Shown piece by piece: positions 36,629 through 47,052 of a stretch of DNA of 64,000 bases. The position numbers and the translations under genes are program-made. How positions within the stretch are numbered: the first letter of the stretch is position 1; each line of letters opens with the position of its first letter. The DNA is taken from assembly GCA_010692645.1 (NCBI GenBank), contig JAAHGS010000019.1, positions 1-64,000 on the forward strand. Direction: 5' to 3'. The stretch is from Symploca sp. SIO2E9 (GTDB taxonomy: Bacteria; Cyanobacteriota; Cyanobacteriia; Cyanobacteriales; Coleofasciculaceae). The notes beneath the pieces were generated by a model. It was not told the origin of the DNA and did not search any database. It saw nothing but the letters and a program-made list of their open reading frames with translations.

Positions 36629-39374
36629 TGGTTGCTAGGGAGTTGTACATTGGCAGCGTGATTTTAAAAGTAGTTCCGAGCCCTACTTCACTTTCTACCT
36701 CAATCTGACCATTGTGGATGTCTAGGCATTTTTTGACAATTGCTAGTCCCAAACCAGTGCCAGCAATTGTCCCCACATTATTAGCGCGGTGGAAGCTTTC
36801 AAACAATAGTGGCAGATCGACTTTGGGAATACCAATGCCTTGATCAATAATTTTAAAAATCACATCATTTTGTCGGTAGCCTAGGGTTAATATAACAGTA
36901 CTGCCACTAGGAGAATACTTAATCGCATTACCCAGTAAATTTTCCAAAATTTGACGTAGTATCTTTTCATCCAAGCAAGGTTTATTTCTGGGAAATTGGG
37001 AGTGGGAAGTAGTGAGTACTGACTTTTCCATTGCCTCACTTTCTTGTTGTTCAACAGCCTCAATTTTGAAAACTAGTTGGTGCTGTTTAGTATCATTAAA
37101 TTCTAGTTCTTCAACTAAATCGCGGCAAAATTTTTCCAGATTCAGTGGTATTGGATTCAGCTTGAGTTTGCCAGCTTCAGCTCTACCGATGATCAAGACA
37201 TCATTCAAGAGTTTGGTCATGTATTTGACCGAACTTTGAATGCGATACAGGTGAGTTAATTTTTTCTCTTCTGTCCATTTTGAAGAGTAATGTTCTATTA
37301 ATTCAGCTGAAGATTGAATTGTGGTCAGAGGAGTTCTAAACTCGTGAGAAGTCATAGTGATAAAACGAGATTTTAGTTCTGTTAGTTCTTTTTCCCTAAC
37401 TAACGCCTTACGAATTTCCCCTTCTGCCTGCTTGCGCTGAATCATTAAACCTAATTCTGTTGAAGCGGAAATAAGTTCAATTAATCCTGGAGCCTCAGGT
37501 CGAGTTTCAAACATATAAAATATGAGGACAGCGAGAACCATATTATTAGCAATAACTGGAATTCCTAATCCCGCTTTTAAACCTACTTGCTGGGCGAGGT
37601 CTGCTCTGAGGTAAACATGATTAGACTCGAGCGAAACATCTGGCAACCACTCCGGCTGTTTCGATACCCAGACACGTCCTGGTAAATCACAGCCTGGGGC
37701 AAATGTCAACTCCTCGCTGGCTTTTCTAAAGTTCTCCACATCCTCAGTCTTACTGAACCAAGCAGGGCTACATTCAAGAATACTGCCATCTGCCTTGGGA
37801 ACCCAGGCTTCTCCTAAATCCCAACCAGTAGCTTCACATACTTTCTGTAGTGCCACAGACAGGGCTGCATGAAAATCTTGGGACTGAAATAGAGCTTGCG
37901 TAATTGAGTGTAAGAAACGCAGTTGCTCCTCTGCTCGCTTGCGTTCAGTAATGTCTCTATCAATACCACGATAGCCGCGAAATTTCCCTAAGCGATCAAA
38001 AATTGGCACTCCACTGCCTTCGAGGATTACCAGATGACCATCTTTATGAAGATTTGTATTTTCTAAACAGGTGAAAGGTTGCCGCGAGGCGACAAGTTCA
38101 GCAAAAACTTCAGCAACATACTTCGCGTTTTCAGGGGATGCTAATTCAGAAGGAGTCTGACCAATAATTTCTTGAGGCTCGTAACCCAATAAACTTGAAA
38201 CTTTGGGACTAGCATAGGTATATAAGGCATTTTCATCCATCTCCCACACCCAATCACTGCTAGTTTCAACTAAATTACGAAAGCGCTCCTCACTTTGTCT
38301 TAACTGCTCCTGTGCTCTGTTGCGCTCAACAATTTCAGCTCTGAGGATGTGGTTGGCTTCCCTTAAAGCAGCTGTGCGCTCCTCAACTCTTGCTTCTAAA
38401 GCGTCGTTGGCTTGTTCTAATGTGATTCTTGCTTCTACACGCTCGGTAATATTCTGTAGAATCACGGCAGCTTCATCTGAGCCACTTTTAACAATGCGAG
38501 CCTCAAAGTGACGGGATTTGCCCTTAAGCCATAGTTGGCACTCAAAGCTTTGAACAGTATTGGTTTCCAGGGCTAGCTCGAGGTAGTGCCAAATTAGCCC
38601 TGCAACCTGTTTAGGAAAAACTTGATGCACATGTTTATCAATGATCTCACTGGCAATAATCGGCATCGTTTCTTCTTTAGCCGCTTTCGAGTCTATGCAA
38701 ATGCCATCTCGTCTTACGCGAAACATTAAATCAGGGATTACTTCTAATAGAGCTTTATTTCTAGCAATACTGGCTTTTAGTTCTGAGTGCACACGAGAAC
38801 ACTTTTTGAGTTCAGTTTGCCAGTGCTGCTCAAGCTCTGCCTGCTGAAGAGCGATCGCACAATGATCGGCAATTTCTTGCACAAAAGTAACGGCCTGAGG
38901 CATTAATTCCCAAGCTTGCTCACATTGATAAAGCGTTATTGCCCCCAAGTATGACTGCTGATGGCAAAGCGGCACCATCAAAATAGCACACAGGTCACAT
39001 TTACAAGCTAGATCTTGGAGTAGGCTGGGCAAGTCATCCCAGTTATCCTGAATCATCACCAGTTCACCTTTCGTGAGCCGTAAGTGATAGTAATTGCACA
39101 AATCTGTGCAGGCACTCTGTAAATAGGTAAGATTTTGCCTCTTGAACTTTGAATTAATAGTCTCATTTACCCCAGAGGCTAGCCAATGCTGAGGCTGATT
39201 AGATTGAAAGAGCAGACAGCCACTTACCTGCAAAACTTCCTGTAACTGACTAACCGTACTCTTGAGTACTTCCTCAATAACTAGGTTGCCCTTTGTAGCC
39301 TGGGCAATCTGGTTAATCATTGTCGCCTGGATAGCTAATAGATGACACTCCATCTTCCACTGCCTGTTGATCAA
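36621..39374 (-). CDS. Multi-sensor histidine kinase (GAF-PAS-PAS-GAF)
   Basis: A 917-residue soluble kinase that starts the three-gene signalling operon. GAF 1 (about 15-185) carries extra cysteines (CTDLCNYYHL, ACKCDLC) but no clear bilin-type CH pair. PAS 1 at 205-320, coiled coil to 365, PAS 2 at 368-485 (SSDWVWEMDENALYTYASP), GAF 2 at 490-650, HisKA with His near 676 (SHEFRTPL), HATPase with NAIKYSP, DQGIGIP and GTGLGLAI. There is no membrane segment, so it senses an internal signal. The partners downstream suggest output through c-di-GMP removal. Confidence 0.93.
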   Translation of the reverse strand: MINRQWKMECHLLAIQATMINQIAQATKGNLVIEEVLKSTVSQLQEVLQVSGCLLFQSNQPQHWLASGVNETINSKFKRQNLTYLQSACTDLCNYYHLRLTKGELVMIQDNWDDLPSLLQDLACKCDLCAILMVPLCHQQSYLGAITLYQCEQAWELMPQAVTFVQEIADHCAIALQQAELEQHWQTELKKCSRVHSELKASIARNKALLEVIPDLMFRVRRDGICIDSKAAKEETMPIIASEIIDKHVHQVFPKQVAGLIWHYLELALETNTVQSFECQLWLKGKSRHFEARIVKSGSDEAAVILQNITERVEARITLEQANDALEARVEERTAALREANHILRAEIVERNRAQEQLRQSEERFRNLVETSSDWVWEMDENALYTYASPKVSSLLGYEPQEIIGQTPSELASPENAKYVAEVFAELVASRQPFTCLENTNLHKDGHLVILEGSGVPIFDRLGKFRGYRGIDRDITERKRAEEQLRFLHSITQALFQSQDFHAALSVALQKVCEATGWDLGEAWVPKADGSILECSPAWFSKTEDVENFRKASEELTFAPGCDLPGRVWVSKQPEWLPDVSLESNHVYLRADLAQQVGLKAGLGIPVIANNMVLAVLIFYMFETRPEAPGLIELISASTELGLMIQRKQAEGEIRKALVREKELTELKSRFITMTSHEFRTPLTTIQSSAELIEHYSSKWTEEKKLTHLYRIQSSVKYMTKLLNDVLIIGRAEAGKLKLNPIPLNLEKFCRDLVEELEFNDTKQHQLVFKIEAVEQQESEAMEKSVLTTSHSQFPRNKPCLDEKILRQILENLLGNAIKYSPSGSTVILTLGYRQNDVIFKIIDQGIGIPKVDLPLLFESFHRANNVGTIAGTGLGLAIVKKCLDIHNGQIEVESEVGLGTTFKITLPMYNSLATNE

Positions 39375-39898
39375 GTCGATAACTAGATGGTCTGGTGAAA
39401 TAAACTAAGTAGCAGTTGATTTTGAAATAATGACCAGGCCCAAACCCTGTAAAAATCTCCCTGAAGTGACCGAAAAACCTTGATCTCAGCTCAGCATGGT
39501 TAATTGAGGTTAAGTACAGATCACCAATAACAGAGGTACTATAGCGATAGCTACAAAGGTTAGGACAGATTGAATGGTTTAAACGACGGAATATCAATAT
39601 TAATTAACCTTCTGCCTTCTGCCCTGGAGCCTTCTGACTTTTGCTATACAACCAATCAGTGCCATAAAGCCACTGTGCTAGCGTTTGTGTGCCAATGGTT
39701 GTCAAGATTACCTTAATTCCAACCCCATCCAGGTTGCGGTGTATCTAAAAACTGCCCTCAGTGTTTTTCTGTCTTATGTAACTGTTTGATAATACCTATA
39801 AAGCTGTGCCCTTGATCTCTGCCCTTAAATTCTTGCATAGCTATGTTGATTAGCCCTCGTGGAAATTACGGTTGTACAAGCCCTGATTCCCTAATTGC

Positions 39899-39916
39899 TT
39901 GTGTAAATTTACACAA
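39899..39916. promoter_or_regulatory. 18-bp perfect palindrome
   Basis: TTGTGTAAATTTACACAA reads the same on both strands. Its symmetry and A/T centre are like operators of dimeric repressors. The nearest gene start is the kinase at 39374, about 525 bp away, so its target is unclear. Confidence 0.35.
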
Positions 39917-39984
39917 TAGTGAGCTACATCCAATGTCCCTTCACTTCCCCTAATTCCCCACGCATCGGGGGCAATGAGGGGGGA

Positions 39985-40065
39985 TGAACGAAATTTTGCG
40001 TGGGATTTGATTTTTCCGAGTCTGGAGCGTCTGCTTAATTATTTCCCCACACCTTTTTTCGCTCA
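39985..40065. mobile_element. MITE family 3, copy 2
   Basis: TGAACGAAATTTTG at the left, TTTTTTCGCTCA at the right, with the TCTGGAGCGTCTGCTTA core shared with the copy at 28278. It is shorter by one CCGCGTCT block. Confidence 0.55.
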
Positions 40066-40215
40066 CCCACCTTCCACCCCTGCCTCCTACCTCCTAATAC
40101 CGATTTCGTTTATGTTAGCTACAGATGTTGATGACGCGGAGACGCCCAGAGATACCAGAGGCGGGGATTGGATGTATAGGAGGCATTGAGGAAATTGGTC
40201 TAACTCCTTGCAACT

Positions 40216-41256
40216 TTAAATCCTTGAAGCGCAAATTACTGCCCCAATTAATCCTACCTGAGGGTTCAAGATAACGTGTACAGGTACTTTTTCTAATAAA
40301 GGGCTTACTCTGCCTTTTTGACGAAAAACTCGCAGGAAATTACCTTCTTGTATCAATGGTAGAATTTTGGCGGCGATGCCTCCAGCAATATAGAGACCTC
40401 CATAGGGCAAAAGTTTAAGGGCAAAATTACCAGCCTCAGCACCGTAGGCTTCCACAAACATCTGCATCGTCTGTTGGCAGAGGAGATCACTTTTATCCAT
40501 AGCAGCTTTAGCAATCGCTGCGGCAGGATCTATCCTCTTTTCACTGCTAGCAGTTTCCTGATCGCAATTTTTGACAATCTGCCCAATCTCGGGGGATTCT
40601 TGAGCAATCTGACGGTCTCTGAGAAATCGGTAAATTGCGACTATGCCTTGACCAGAAACCACTCGCTCGACTGAAGTACGATCAATACTATAGTGGGAAC
40701 GTAGGTATTGCAGTAGCTGGAATTCTAACTCCGTGCGGGGAGCAAAATCAGCATGTCCACCTTCAGATGCAAAGACTTGATAACTTTCTTGCTCTGGGAT
40801 TAGAAAGCCCTCTCCTAAACCAGTACCAGCACCAATCACAGCAATGGGTGAACTCTCGGCTGGTTTTCCTGCTTGCAGAGTACAGATCTCTGTAGTTTCC
40901 AATCCGAGGATACCGTAACCAATGGCGGCAAAATCGTTGATTAAGCTAATTTTTGTAATTCCGAGGTCTTTTTCCAGGCGTCTAGCATCGAGGAACCAAC
41001 TCAGATTGGTTAGTACACAAGTATCGTTGACTACAGGTCCTGCGATCGCTAAACAAGCTTTTTCTAGTACAACTTCTTGATCGAGCTTTTGTTTGGCGGC
41101 AGACAAGAATTTCTGCACAATCGGCACTAAATCAGGAAAGTCGCGGCTAGGGTAAATATCCTCATAGAGGTTTTGCCTTGAGCCTTGAGCTGAATACTCT
41201 ACGAGTTGCAGAATAGTTTTAGTGCCGCCAATGTCTCCTGCCAGTATTAGTGTCAT
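40216..41256 (-). CDS. glk: Glucokinase
   Basis: Cytosolic ATP-dependent hexokinase of the bacterial Glk family, feeding glucose into glycolysis or the oxidative pentose phosphate route. LAGDIGGTKT (4-13) is the ATP phosphate motif; LINDFAAIGYG, VIGAGTGLGEGFL, SEGGHADFAPR (catalytic and sugar-binding region) and GGLYIAGGIAAKILP follow in order. Length 346 is normal. A histidine phosphatase gene lies 23 bp upstream on the same strand, so the two probably form an operon. Confidence 0.93.
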   Translation of the reverse strand: MTLILAGDIGGTKTILQLVEYSAQGSRQNLYEDIYPSRDFPDLVPIVQKFLSAAKQKLDQEVVLEKACLAIAGPVVNDTCVLTNLSWFLDARRLEKDLGITKISLINDFAAIGYGILGLETTEICTLQAGKPAESSPIAVIGAGTGLGEGFLIPEQESYQVFASEGGHADFAPRTELEFQLLQYLRSHYSIDRTSVERVVSGQGIVAIYRFLRDRQIAQESPEIGQIVKNCDQETASSEKRIDPAAAIAKAAMDKSDLLCQQTMQMFVEAYGAEAGNFALKLLPYGGLYIAGGIAAKILPLIQEGNFLRVFRQKGRVSPLLEKVPVHVILNPQVGLIGAVICASRI

Positions 41257-41279
41257 AAATCTGGGATCGCTAAATTAGT

Positions 41280-41921
41280 TCACTGAAAACGGATCACATC
41301 CTCAGTCTGACTAAGGTGAGAAGTATCTCCGTTGAGTTCCATTTCCCATTTTTCTCCTTGTCGTACTAATTTGACTAAACAACACAGAGATGCCTTAATT
41401 TCTGGAGTTCCACTAACTAGACCTTGAGCTGTACCAATAACCGAGGCTCCGTGACCAACAAGTAAAAGATCTTCTGAGAATTGTGTACTCAGAAATCTTG
41501 CCGTTTTGGCTGTACGCTCCAACACTTCCTCGCTGCTTTCGGGGTAACTAGCCTTAACTAGAGAGCTATAGCTTGGATCAATCCGAGGAAATTGCTCTTG
41601 CAAGGCTGTGATCGATAGTCTTTCTGGCTCAACGGGCATCCATTCGGGATTGAGCCATTCACTCAGACCAGACTCCAGCTTGATTGACAAATCAAGGATA
41701 TCTGCTACTATACTTGCCGTCTGCACTGTTCGCAAAAAGGGCGAGGTAAAGACCTGCTTAATGCCAACACTAGCTAGGCGTTGACCCAGTTGCTTGGCTT
41801 GTAGTATGCCATCTTCAGAAAGCGGCGGATCATAAGGTCGCTCTGCCGTGTTAAACCATTCGGGGTTGACAAAGTCGAGGCGGTTTCCGTGTCTTGCAAT
41901 CCAGAGGTTTTGGGTCATCAA
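41280..41921 (-). CDS. Histidine phosphatase (phosphoglycerate mutase-like) family protein
   Basis: A 213-residue branch 1 phosphatase. The catalytic His is in IARHGNRLDFVNPEWF; the second Arg lies in TSPFLRTVQTA, the acid in GLSEWLNP, and the last His in LLVGHGAS. The insert PEWFNTAERPYDPPLSEDG fits the subgroup close to UBASH3/TFC proteins rather than glycolytic mutase. Substrate unknown. The gene precedes glk by 23 bp and likely shares its transcript, suggesting sugar phosphate metabolism, which is only an inference. Confidence 0.88.
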   Translation of the reverse strand: MMTQNLWIARHGNRLDFVNPEWFNTAERPYDPPLSEDGILQAKQLGQRLASVGIKQVFTSPFLRTVQTASIVADILDLSIKLESGLSEWLNPEWMPVEPERLSITALQEQFPRIDPSYSSLVKASYPESSEEVLERTAKTARFLSTQFSEDLLLVGHGASVIGTAQGLVSGTPEIKASLCCLVKLVRQGEKWEMELNGDTSHLSQTEDVIRFQ

Positions 41922-42311
41922 TCTTAGGCAATGCGGCTATTGATTTCTTGGTGATCGAAGTTCGATTCCCACTAAATTGATTCTGACTCCTAGTCAGGAA
42001 ACTCCTGTCTCCTTCTTCAAGGTTGGTTCAGATTTAAGGGTCTCTGTTAAGATAATGAATGTTACAATACTTAATATTATGGCAGTTTACCGAAAAACTT
42101 TTATGCACACAAGAGTTGTAAAAGACATTGGTAGCTTCTGACCTCAGGTCTGCCATATTTTCCATTTATGCCTATTTGAGTTGGTTATAATACCTCTCCA
42201 GTTACCCTGTCAATATCTTGCTGCTTGCCAAACATAACTTGAAATCCTGTTCATGGGGAAGCAATCGCCAATATCCTTGACTCAACCGGGTATCAAAACC
42301 GGCATGTTTAT
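41922..42311. other. Intergenic region upstream of the sigma factor
   Basis: Divergent promoter region of about 390 bp. An A/T-rich stretch with AATGTTACAATACTTAATATT at 42057-42077 is the likeliest promoter area. No defined operator is recognised. Confidence 0.45.
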
Positions 42312-43301
42312 TTGAAACCCACTAGTACCAGCTCGAGCGCTATGAAAACTGCTCAGACATCTACAGACCTAGTTCGTACCTACCTGCGAGAAATTGGTCG
42401 TGTGCCTCTGCTGACCCATGAGCAGGAAATCCTCTATGGTAAACAGGTACAAGGTTTAGTAGCCTTACAGCAACTCAAAGAGTCCCTATCATCAGAGCTT
42501 GGTCATGAACCAACAATCTCAGAATGGGCAAAAGCATCTTCACTAACAGAGACACAATTGCAATCGACCATTGCTGCAGGGGAAACTGCCAAGCGCAAAA
42601 TGGTTGAAGCCAACTTGCGACTGGTAGTGGCGGTGGCAAAGAAGTACATCAAGCGTAATGTAGACTTGCTCGATTTAATTCAGGAAGGCACGATTGGAAT
42701 GCAGCGAGGGGTCGAAAAATTTGATCCCACTAAGGGCTATCGCTTTTCCACTTACGCCTATTGGTGGATTCGGCAGGCTATTACTCGAGCAATCGCTGAC
42801 AAAGGACGTACGATTCGTCTTCCCATCCATATTACTGAAAAGCTCAACAAAATCAGAAAAGCCCAGCGCCAACTGGCACAAAAGCTGGGACGAGTGCCTA
42901 AAATTGCAGAATTGGCCAAGGAATTAGATTTGAGTGAGAAGCAGGTGCGAGAATATCTTGAAAAGGCTCGTCAACCGCTATCTTTGGATTTGCGAGTGGG
43001 AGACAACCAGGATACTGAACTAATTGAACTGCTCGAAGATACTGGTCAAACACCAGACGAATACGTTACTCAATCTTCGATGCGAGTTGATTTAGAGAAA
43101 CTGATGGCAAATTTAACGCCTCAGCAACGGGAGGTTCTAGCGCTGCGTTTTGGTTTGCAAGACGGACAACCTCTGACCTTATCTAAAATTGGCGAGCGCC
43201 TTAACCTCAGTCGTGAGCGAGTCAGACAAATTGAACGAGAAGCCATCTCTAAGCTTCGCAGGTGCAAACTTGATCTGCGCGAATATGTAGCAGTTAGTTG
43301 A
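42312..43301 (+). CDS. Group 2 sigma-70 factor (SigB/SigD-like)
   Basis: Alternative RNA polymerase sigma factor for stress or light and nutrient shifts. Region 1.2 [23 protein letters not shown], region 2 [40 protein letters not shown], region 3, and region 4 with [15 protein letters not shown] and [18 protein letters not shown] are all present. There is no long region 1.1, which excludes the principal SigA. The frame opens at a TTG (42312); the ATG at 42342 is an equally good start. Which group 2 member it is cannot be told without a tree. Transcribed alone, convergent with the DUF3288 gene. Confidence 0.93.
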   Translation: MKPTSTSSSAMKTAQTSTDLVRTYLREIGRVPLLTHEQEILYGKQVQGLVALQQLKESLSSELGHEPTISEWAKASSLTETQLQSTIAAGETAKRKMVEANLRLVVAVAKKYIKRNVDLLDLIQEGTIGMQRGVEKFDPTKGYRFSTYAYWWIRQAITRAIADKGRTIRLPIHITEKLNKIRKAQRQLAQKLGRVPKIAELAKELDLSEKQVREYLEKARQPLSLDLRVGDNQDTELIELLEDTGQTPDEYVTQSSMRVDLEKLMANLTPQQREVLALRFGLQDGQPLTLSKIGERLNLSRERVRQIEREAISKLRRCKLDLREYVAVS

Positions 43302-43319
43302 AGGCTTCCGGCGTTTAAG

Positions 43320-43610
43320 CTAACTCCAGTCCTCTTGACCTTGCAAGCTATCACCGCTTTTGTAAACCTGACCAAGTTCATGGAGTTGGCGCGTCATTTC
43401 AAAGAGTTGCTCCTCGGTAATCTGCCATCGCTGCAGAATTACATCCAGATTATGTTGGATATCTCTAGCTCCTGGAAAGCCCCAATAGCGAATCCGCAGT
43501 CTGGCTAATTCCACTTGATTATAATTATTTGGTTCTCCTTGTAAGAGGGACTCAACAATAGAGCGGTCGCGTTTTTCTTGGGGATGTTGCTGGTCTTTAT
43601 TTTCTGGCAT
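43320..43610 (-). CDS. DUF3288 family protein
   Basis: A 96-residue soluble cyanobacterial protein. KDQQHPQEKRDRSIVESLL and ELARLRIRYWGFPGARDIQ.. LD.ILQRW are the blocks I associate with DUF3288. Function unknown. The 18-bp gap to the convergent sigma gene leaves no room for a separate terminator, so the two transcripts overlap. Confidence 0.75.
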   Translation of the reverse strand: MPENKDQQHPQEKRDRSIVESLLQGEPNNYNQVELARLRIRYWGFPGARDIQHNLDVILQRWQITEEQLFEMTRQLHELGQVYKSGDSLQGQEDWS

Positions 43611-43659
43611 TTTATCAGGTCAACTCTTACTCTAAGTTATTTTTCTGTTTGTTATTTTT

Positions 43660-43828
43660 CTGGCAGGAGGCAGAAAATTCATGCCCCCCTCTTCCCATCT
43701 TCCCACCAAAGGCAGGAGGCTCCAAGGCAGAAAATTCATCCCCCCTCTCCCCATCTCCGCGTCTCCCCCTCTCCGCGTCTCCCCCTCTCCTCCTACTCGA
43801 TTGGATATTTTTTTATTTGGAAATCCCT
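43660..43828. repeat. Heptamer-rich stretch ending in a single MITE family 4 end
   Basis: GGCAGGAGG, CCCCATCT and CGCGTCTCC short repeats fill 43660-43796. The last 32 bp (TTGGATATTTTTTTATTTGG, then AAATCCCT) equal a MITE family 4 terminus; the opposite terminus is not found. Confidence 0.65.
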
Positions 43829-44436
43829 TATCTCGAACTGACAGCTTCCTCATCTTCGATGTCACTTGCTGCTGGTGCCAGTACAGTTAATCCACCAGGG
43901 ATACACTCAATTTCAACTGGAGTAGTGCCAATAATTTCACCATCAACGACAACCTTTTGAGGTGGGTTGGTTGTCACCTTGACACGCTTAGTTTGCAGGT
44001 GAATAATATCTTCCCGATTTGTTGGCAGTTTGAGCAATGCTGCCCCAAGCAAGTTAACCATTGCTGTGATTGCTTGTAATTCGCCTTCAGGGGCAGCAAT
44101 GGTCACATCAGTTGCTAGAGGGACATTGTAAACTGCGCAGATGCGTTGGACTGCTTGAATATCTGGTTCATGGGGTTGAGCATAAAGAGGGTCAACCAGG
44201 AAAATGACAGCGGCGACTTTCCCTTCTGCTACTTGTGCTGCAATCTGAACATCTCCTCCCATTGCTCCGGATAACATAAGCTCAACATTTAAGCTAGTCT
44301 CGTTGAGTATGCGCTGTCCAGTTGTACCTGTGGCAATTAATTGATAGCGATAAAAAATAGCCTGATGTTGCTTGACGAAATTCACTATTTCGTACTTTTT
44401 GCGGTCATGAGCAATGAGAGCGATTCTTGCAGGCAT
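43828..44436 (-). CDS. mgsA: Methylglyoxal synthase domain joined to a lipid-kinase C-terminus
   Basis: Residues 1-115 are methylglyoxal synthase-like (makes methylglyoxal from dihydroxyacetone phosphate): IALIAHDRKK, ATGTTGQRI, LSGAMGGDVQIAA with the catalytic Asp, and DPLYAQPHEPDIQA with His. From about 118 (DVTIAAPEGELQAI) to 195 the sequence is the C-terminal end of a DAGK/YegS lipid kinase (KRVKVTTNPPQKVVVDGE, IIGTTPVEIECIPGG). Cyanobacteria are known to me to fuse these two enzymes in a protein about twice as long; here the kinase catalytic part with its GGDGT motif is gone, in frame. The stop codon lies exactly at a MITE border. Synthase activity may persist. Confidence 0.75.
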   Translation of the reverse strand: MPARIALIAHDRKKYEIVNFVKQHQAIFYRYQLIATGTTGQRILNETSLNVELMLSGAMGGDVQIAAQVAEGKVAAVIFLVDPLYAQPHEPDIQAVQRICAVYNVPLATDVTIAAPEGELQAITAMVNLLGAALLKLPTNREDIIHLQTKRVKVTTNPPQKVVVDGEIIGTTPVEIECIPGGLTVLAPAASDIEDEEAVSSR

Positions 44437-44447
44437 ATAATGAATTT

Positions 44448-44491
44448 AAGTAATAAGTAATAAGTAATAAGTAATAAGTAATAAGTAATAA
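44448..44491. repeat. TAATAAG heptamer run
   Basis: Six direct TAATAAG units between the start of the synthase chimera and the end of clpC. Confidence 0.75.
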
Positions 44492-44571
44492 GCGACAATA
44501 AAAATATTATGATCACAAAGCCCCTCTCCTTGGCGGAAAGGGGATCGGTTGCATACAGCGAGAGGGAATTA

Positions 44572-47052
44572 TTAAGCAACTGGTTGAAGTAACAACTCTG
44601 GTTCTTCTTGGGGTAGCACCTGAACCTGACCCTCATTATTGACATCAACTATAGCCGTACCTCCATCCTCAACTTGACCAGAGAGCATTGCTTCTGCCAA
44701 GCTGTCTTCCAATAGATTCATAATTGCCCTGCGTAGAGGTCTAGCACCGTAACTGGGGTCATAACCGACTTCCACCAAATGGTCTTTGAAGCGTTCAGTG
44801 ACTTCCAAGTTAATCAAGCGCTCGCTCAAACGTACTGAGACTTCCCGCAGCATCACCTCAGCAATTTGCTTGACTTCATCTCTCGTCAACTGGCGGAAGA
44901 CGATAATCTCATCAAGGCGATTGAGAAACTCTGGGCGGAAGTAATTTTTGAGTTCCTCATTAACTTTATCCCGGATGCGATTGTATCGAGACTCAGCTTG
45001 GTTATCTGAAAATTCAAAGCCTAAACCACCGCCTCCTTTTTCAATCACCTTAGAACCGATATTAGAGGTCATAATAATTAGCGTGTTGTTGAAGTTGACG
45101 GTGCGACCCTTGGCATCAGTTAAGCGTCCATCGTCCAACAGCTGTAGTAGTACGTTGAAAACATCGGGGTGTGCTTTCTCAATTTCGTCGAAAAGTACCA
45201 CGTTGTAAGGTTTGCGGCGGACAGCTTCGGTGAGTTGACCACCTTCGTCATAGCCCACATATCCTGGAGGTGAACCAATCAATTTGGATACTGTGTGTGG
45301 TTCCATAAACTCCGACATATCCAGCCGAATCATGGCTTCTTCCGAACCAAAGAAATAGGAAGCCAAAGACTTAGCTAGTTCGGTTTTACCAACCCCAGTC
45401 GGACCAGAGAAGACAAAGCTAGCAATGGGACGATTAGGGTCTCTCAAACCAGCTCTCGCCCGACGAATCGACCGCGAAACAGCACTTACAGCTTCTTGTT
45501 GACCAATGAGCCGTTGATGCAAGGTATCTTCCATATGCATCAGTAATTCTGACTCGGATTCAGTCAACTTGCTAACAGGTACTCCTGTCCAAGCAGCGAC
45601 AATCTCAGCAATTTCTTCCTCGCTGACAGTTGGAGCCGTCAGAGTATTATACTTGTGGGCATCTTCTAATAGTTCCTGAATTCGGTTTTCAATTTCCAAT
45701 TCGCGATCGCGTAATTTTGCAGCTTGCTCAAAATCCTGAGCTCTAACTACCTGGTCTTTATCCCTACTTACCTGACGCAATTCCCGCCTTAGTTCCTTGG
45801 TAGCAGGCGATGACCGATGGTGTCTCAAACTGACTCTACTACCTGCTTCATCAATTAGGTCAATCGCTTTATCTGGCAAGAAACGGTCTGAAATGTAACG
45901 GTCAGAGAACTTGGCAGCTGCTTCTAGGGCATCGTCAGTAATCTCTACCTTGTGGTACTGTTCATAAACATCACGCAGACCGTAGAGAATTTCAATAGTC
46001 TCTTCAACTGAAGGTTCTCCTACCATCACTGGTTGAAAACGGCGCTCTAGAGCTGCATCTTTTTCAATATGCTGGCGGTATTCATCGAGGGTAGTTGCTC
46101 CTAGGCATTGTAGTTCCCCTCTTGCCAGAGCAGGCTTGAGAATATTAGCAGCATCAAGACCACCTTCGGTGGATCCGGCACCAACCATAGTGTGAATTTC
46201 ATCAACTACCAGGATGATATTTCCGGCTTGATGCACTTCCTCCATAATTTGTTTAAGGCGTTCCTCAAAGTCTCCCCGGTAACGGGTCCCTGAGATCAGT
46301 GAACCCAGATCTAAGGTGACTACCTGCTTATCTGCCAACAGTTCAGGGACATTTTGATCAGTAATGCGTTGGGCAAGACCTTCAGCAATTGCTGTTTTAC
46401 CAACTCCAGGTTCCCCAAGCAATACGGGGTTATTTTTGGTGCGACGACCCAAAATCTGAATTACCCGTTCGATTTCTTGCTCTCTACCAACAACAGGGTC
46501 AAGTTTACCTTCTGCTGCTAGCTTGGTCAGATTCTTTCCAAACTCATCCAAGCTGGCTTTTTGCCGATTGCTACCCCCCATAAACGACTGTCTTTGTCCC
46601 TTTGTAGAAGCTGCTGCCACTTCTCCTAGAGCCCTAATTACTTGCTTGCGTACTTCGGCTGAGTCAATATCAAGGTTTTCTATAACTTTGGCCGCCACTC
46701 CTCCTCGGGCGCGAGTAATTGCCAGTAACAAGTGTTCTGTACCGATATAATTATGTCCAAGTTGACGAGCTTCTTGGAATGCTTGTTCAAGCAGCTGCTT
46801 GGCTTTGGGTGTGAAGGGGACTTCACCTGCTACCATACCGGAACCACGACCAATAATTCGTTCTACTTCTTGGCGTGCATCCTCCAGAGTAATGCCTAAT
46901 TCCTTGAGTACTAGTGCCGCAATACCTGTCCCCTCCCCAATCAACCCCAACAGAATCTGCTCGGTGCCCACTAGGTTGTGTCCTAGGCGACGCGCCTCTT
47001 CTTGGGCGAGCATGATTGCTTTTACGGCTTTGTCTGTAAAATGCTCAAACAT
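44572..47052 (-). CDS. clpC: ClpC AAA+ chaperone ATPase
   Basis: Hsp100 unfoldase that feeds ClpP/ClpR protease; essential in many cyanobacteria. Two Clp N repeats at 1-150, first ATPase with GEPGVGKT (about 207), UVR-like motif near 425-460 ([12 protein letters not shown]) that marks ClpC, second ATPase with GPTGVGKT (about 545), and the C-terminal small domain. Length 826 is typical. The MFEHFTDKA start is the family start. Upstream within 60 bp is T-rich sequence without a clear CIRCE site. Apparently monocistronic. Confidence 0.96.
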   Translation of the reverse strand: MFEHFTDKAVKAIMLAQEEARRLGHNLVGTEQILLGLIGEGTGIAALVLKELGITLEDARQEVERIIGRGSGMVAGEVPFTPKAKQLLEQAFQEARQLGHNYIGTEHLLLAITRARGGVAAKVIENLDIDSAEVRKQVIRALGEVAAASTKGQRQSFMGGSNRQKASLDEFGKNLTKLAAEGKLDPVVGREQEIERVIQILGRRTKNNPVLLGEPGVGKTAIAEGLAQRITDQNVPELLADKQVVTLDLGSLISGTRYRGDFEERLKQIMEEVHQAGNIILVVDEIHTMVGAGSTEGGLDAANILKPALARGELQCLGATTLDEYRQHIEKDAALERRFQPVMVGEPSVEETIEILYGLRDVYEQYHKVEITDDALEAAAKFSDRYISDRFLPDKAIDLIDEAGSRVSLRHHRSSPATKELRRELRQVSRDKDQVVRAQDFEQAAKLRDRELEIENRIQELLEDAHKYNTLTAPTVSEEEIAEIVAAWTGVPVSKLTESESELLMHMEDTLHQRLIGQQEAVSAVSRSIRRARAGLRDPNRPIASFVFSGPTGVGKTELAKSLASYFFGSEEAMIRLDMSEFMEPHTVSKLIGSPPGYVGYDEGGQLTEAVRRKPYNVVLFDEIEKAHPDVFNVLLQLLDDGRLTDAKGRTVNFNNTLIIMTSNIGSKVIEKGGGGLGFEFSDNQAESRYNRIRDKVNEELKNYFRPEFLNRLDEIIVFRQLTRDEVKQIAEVMLREVSVRLSERLINLEVTERFKDHLVEVGYDPSYGARPLRRAIMNLLEDSLAEAMLSGQVEDGGTAIVDVNNEGQVQVLPQEEPELLLQPVA

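Larger units (their letters stand above)
39375..40215. other. Long intergenic region
   Basis: About 840 bp between the kinase operon and glk. It contains a heptamer-like CTTCTGCC patch (39608-39640), an 18-bp perfect palindrome (39899-39916) and MITE family 3 copy 2 (39985-40065). Frames in it (for example 39375-39597 minus, 39974-40189 plus) show no protein character. A missing or decayed gene is possible. Confidence 0.5.
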
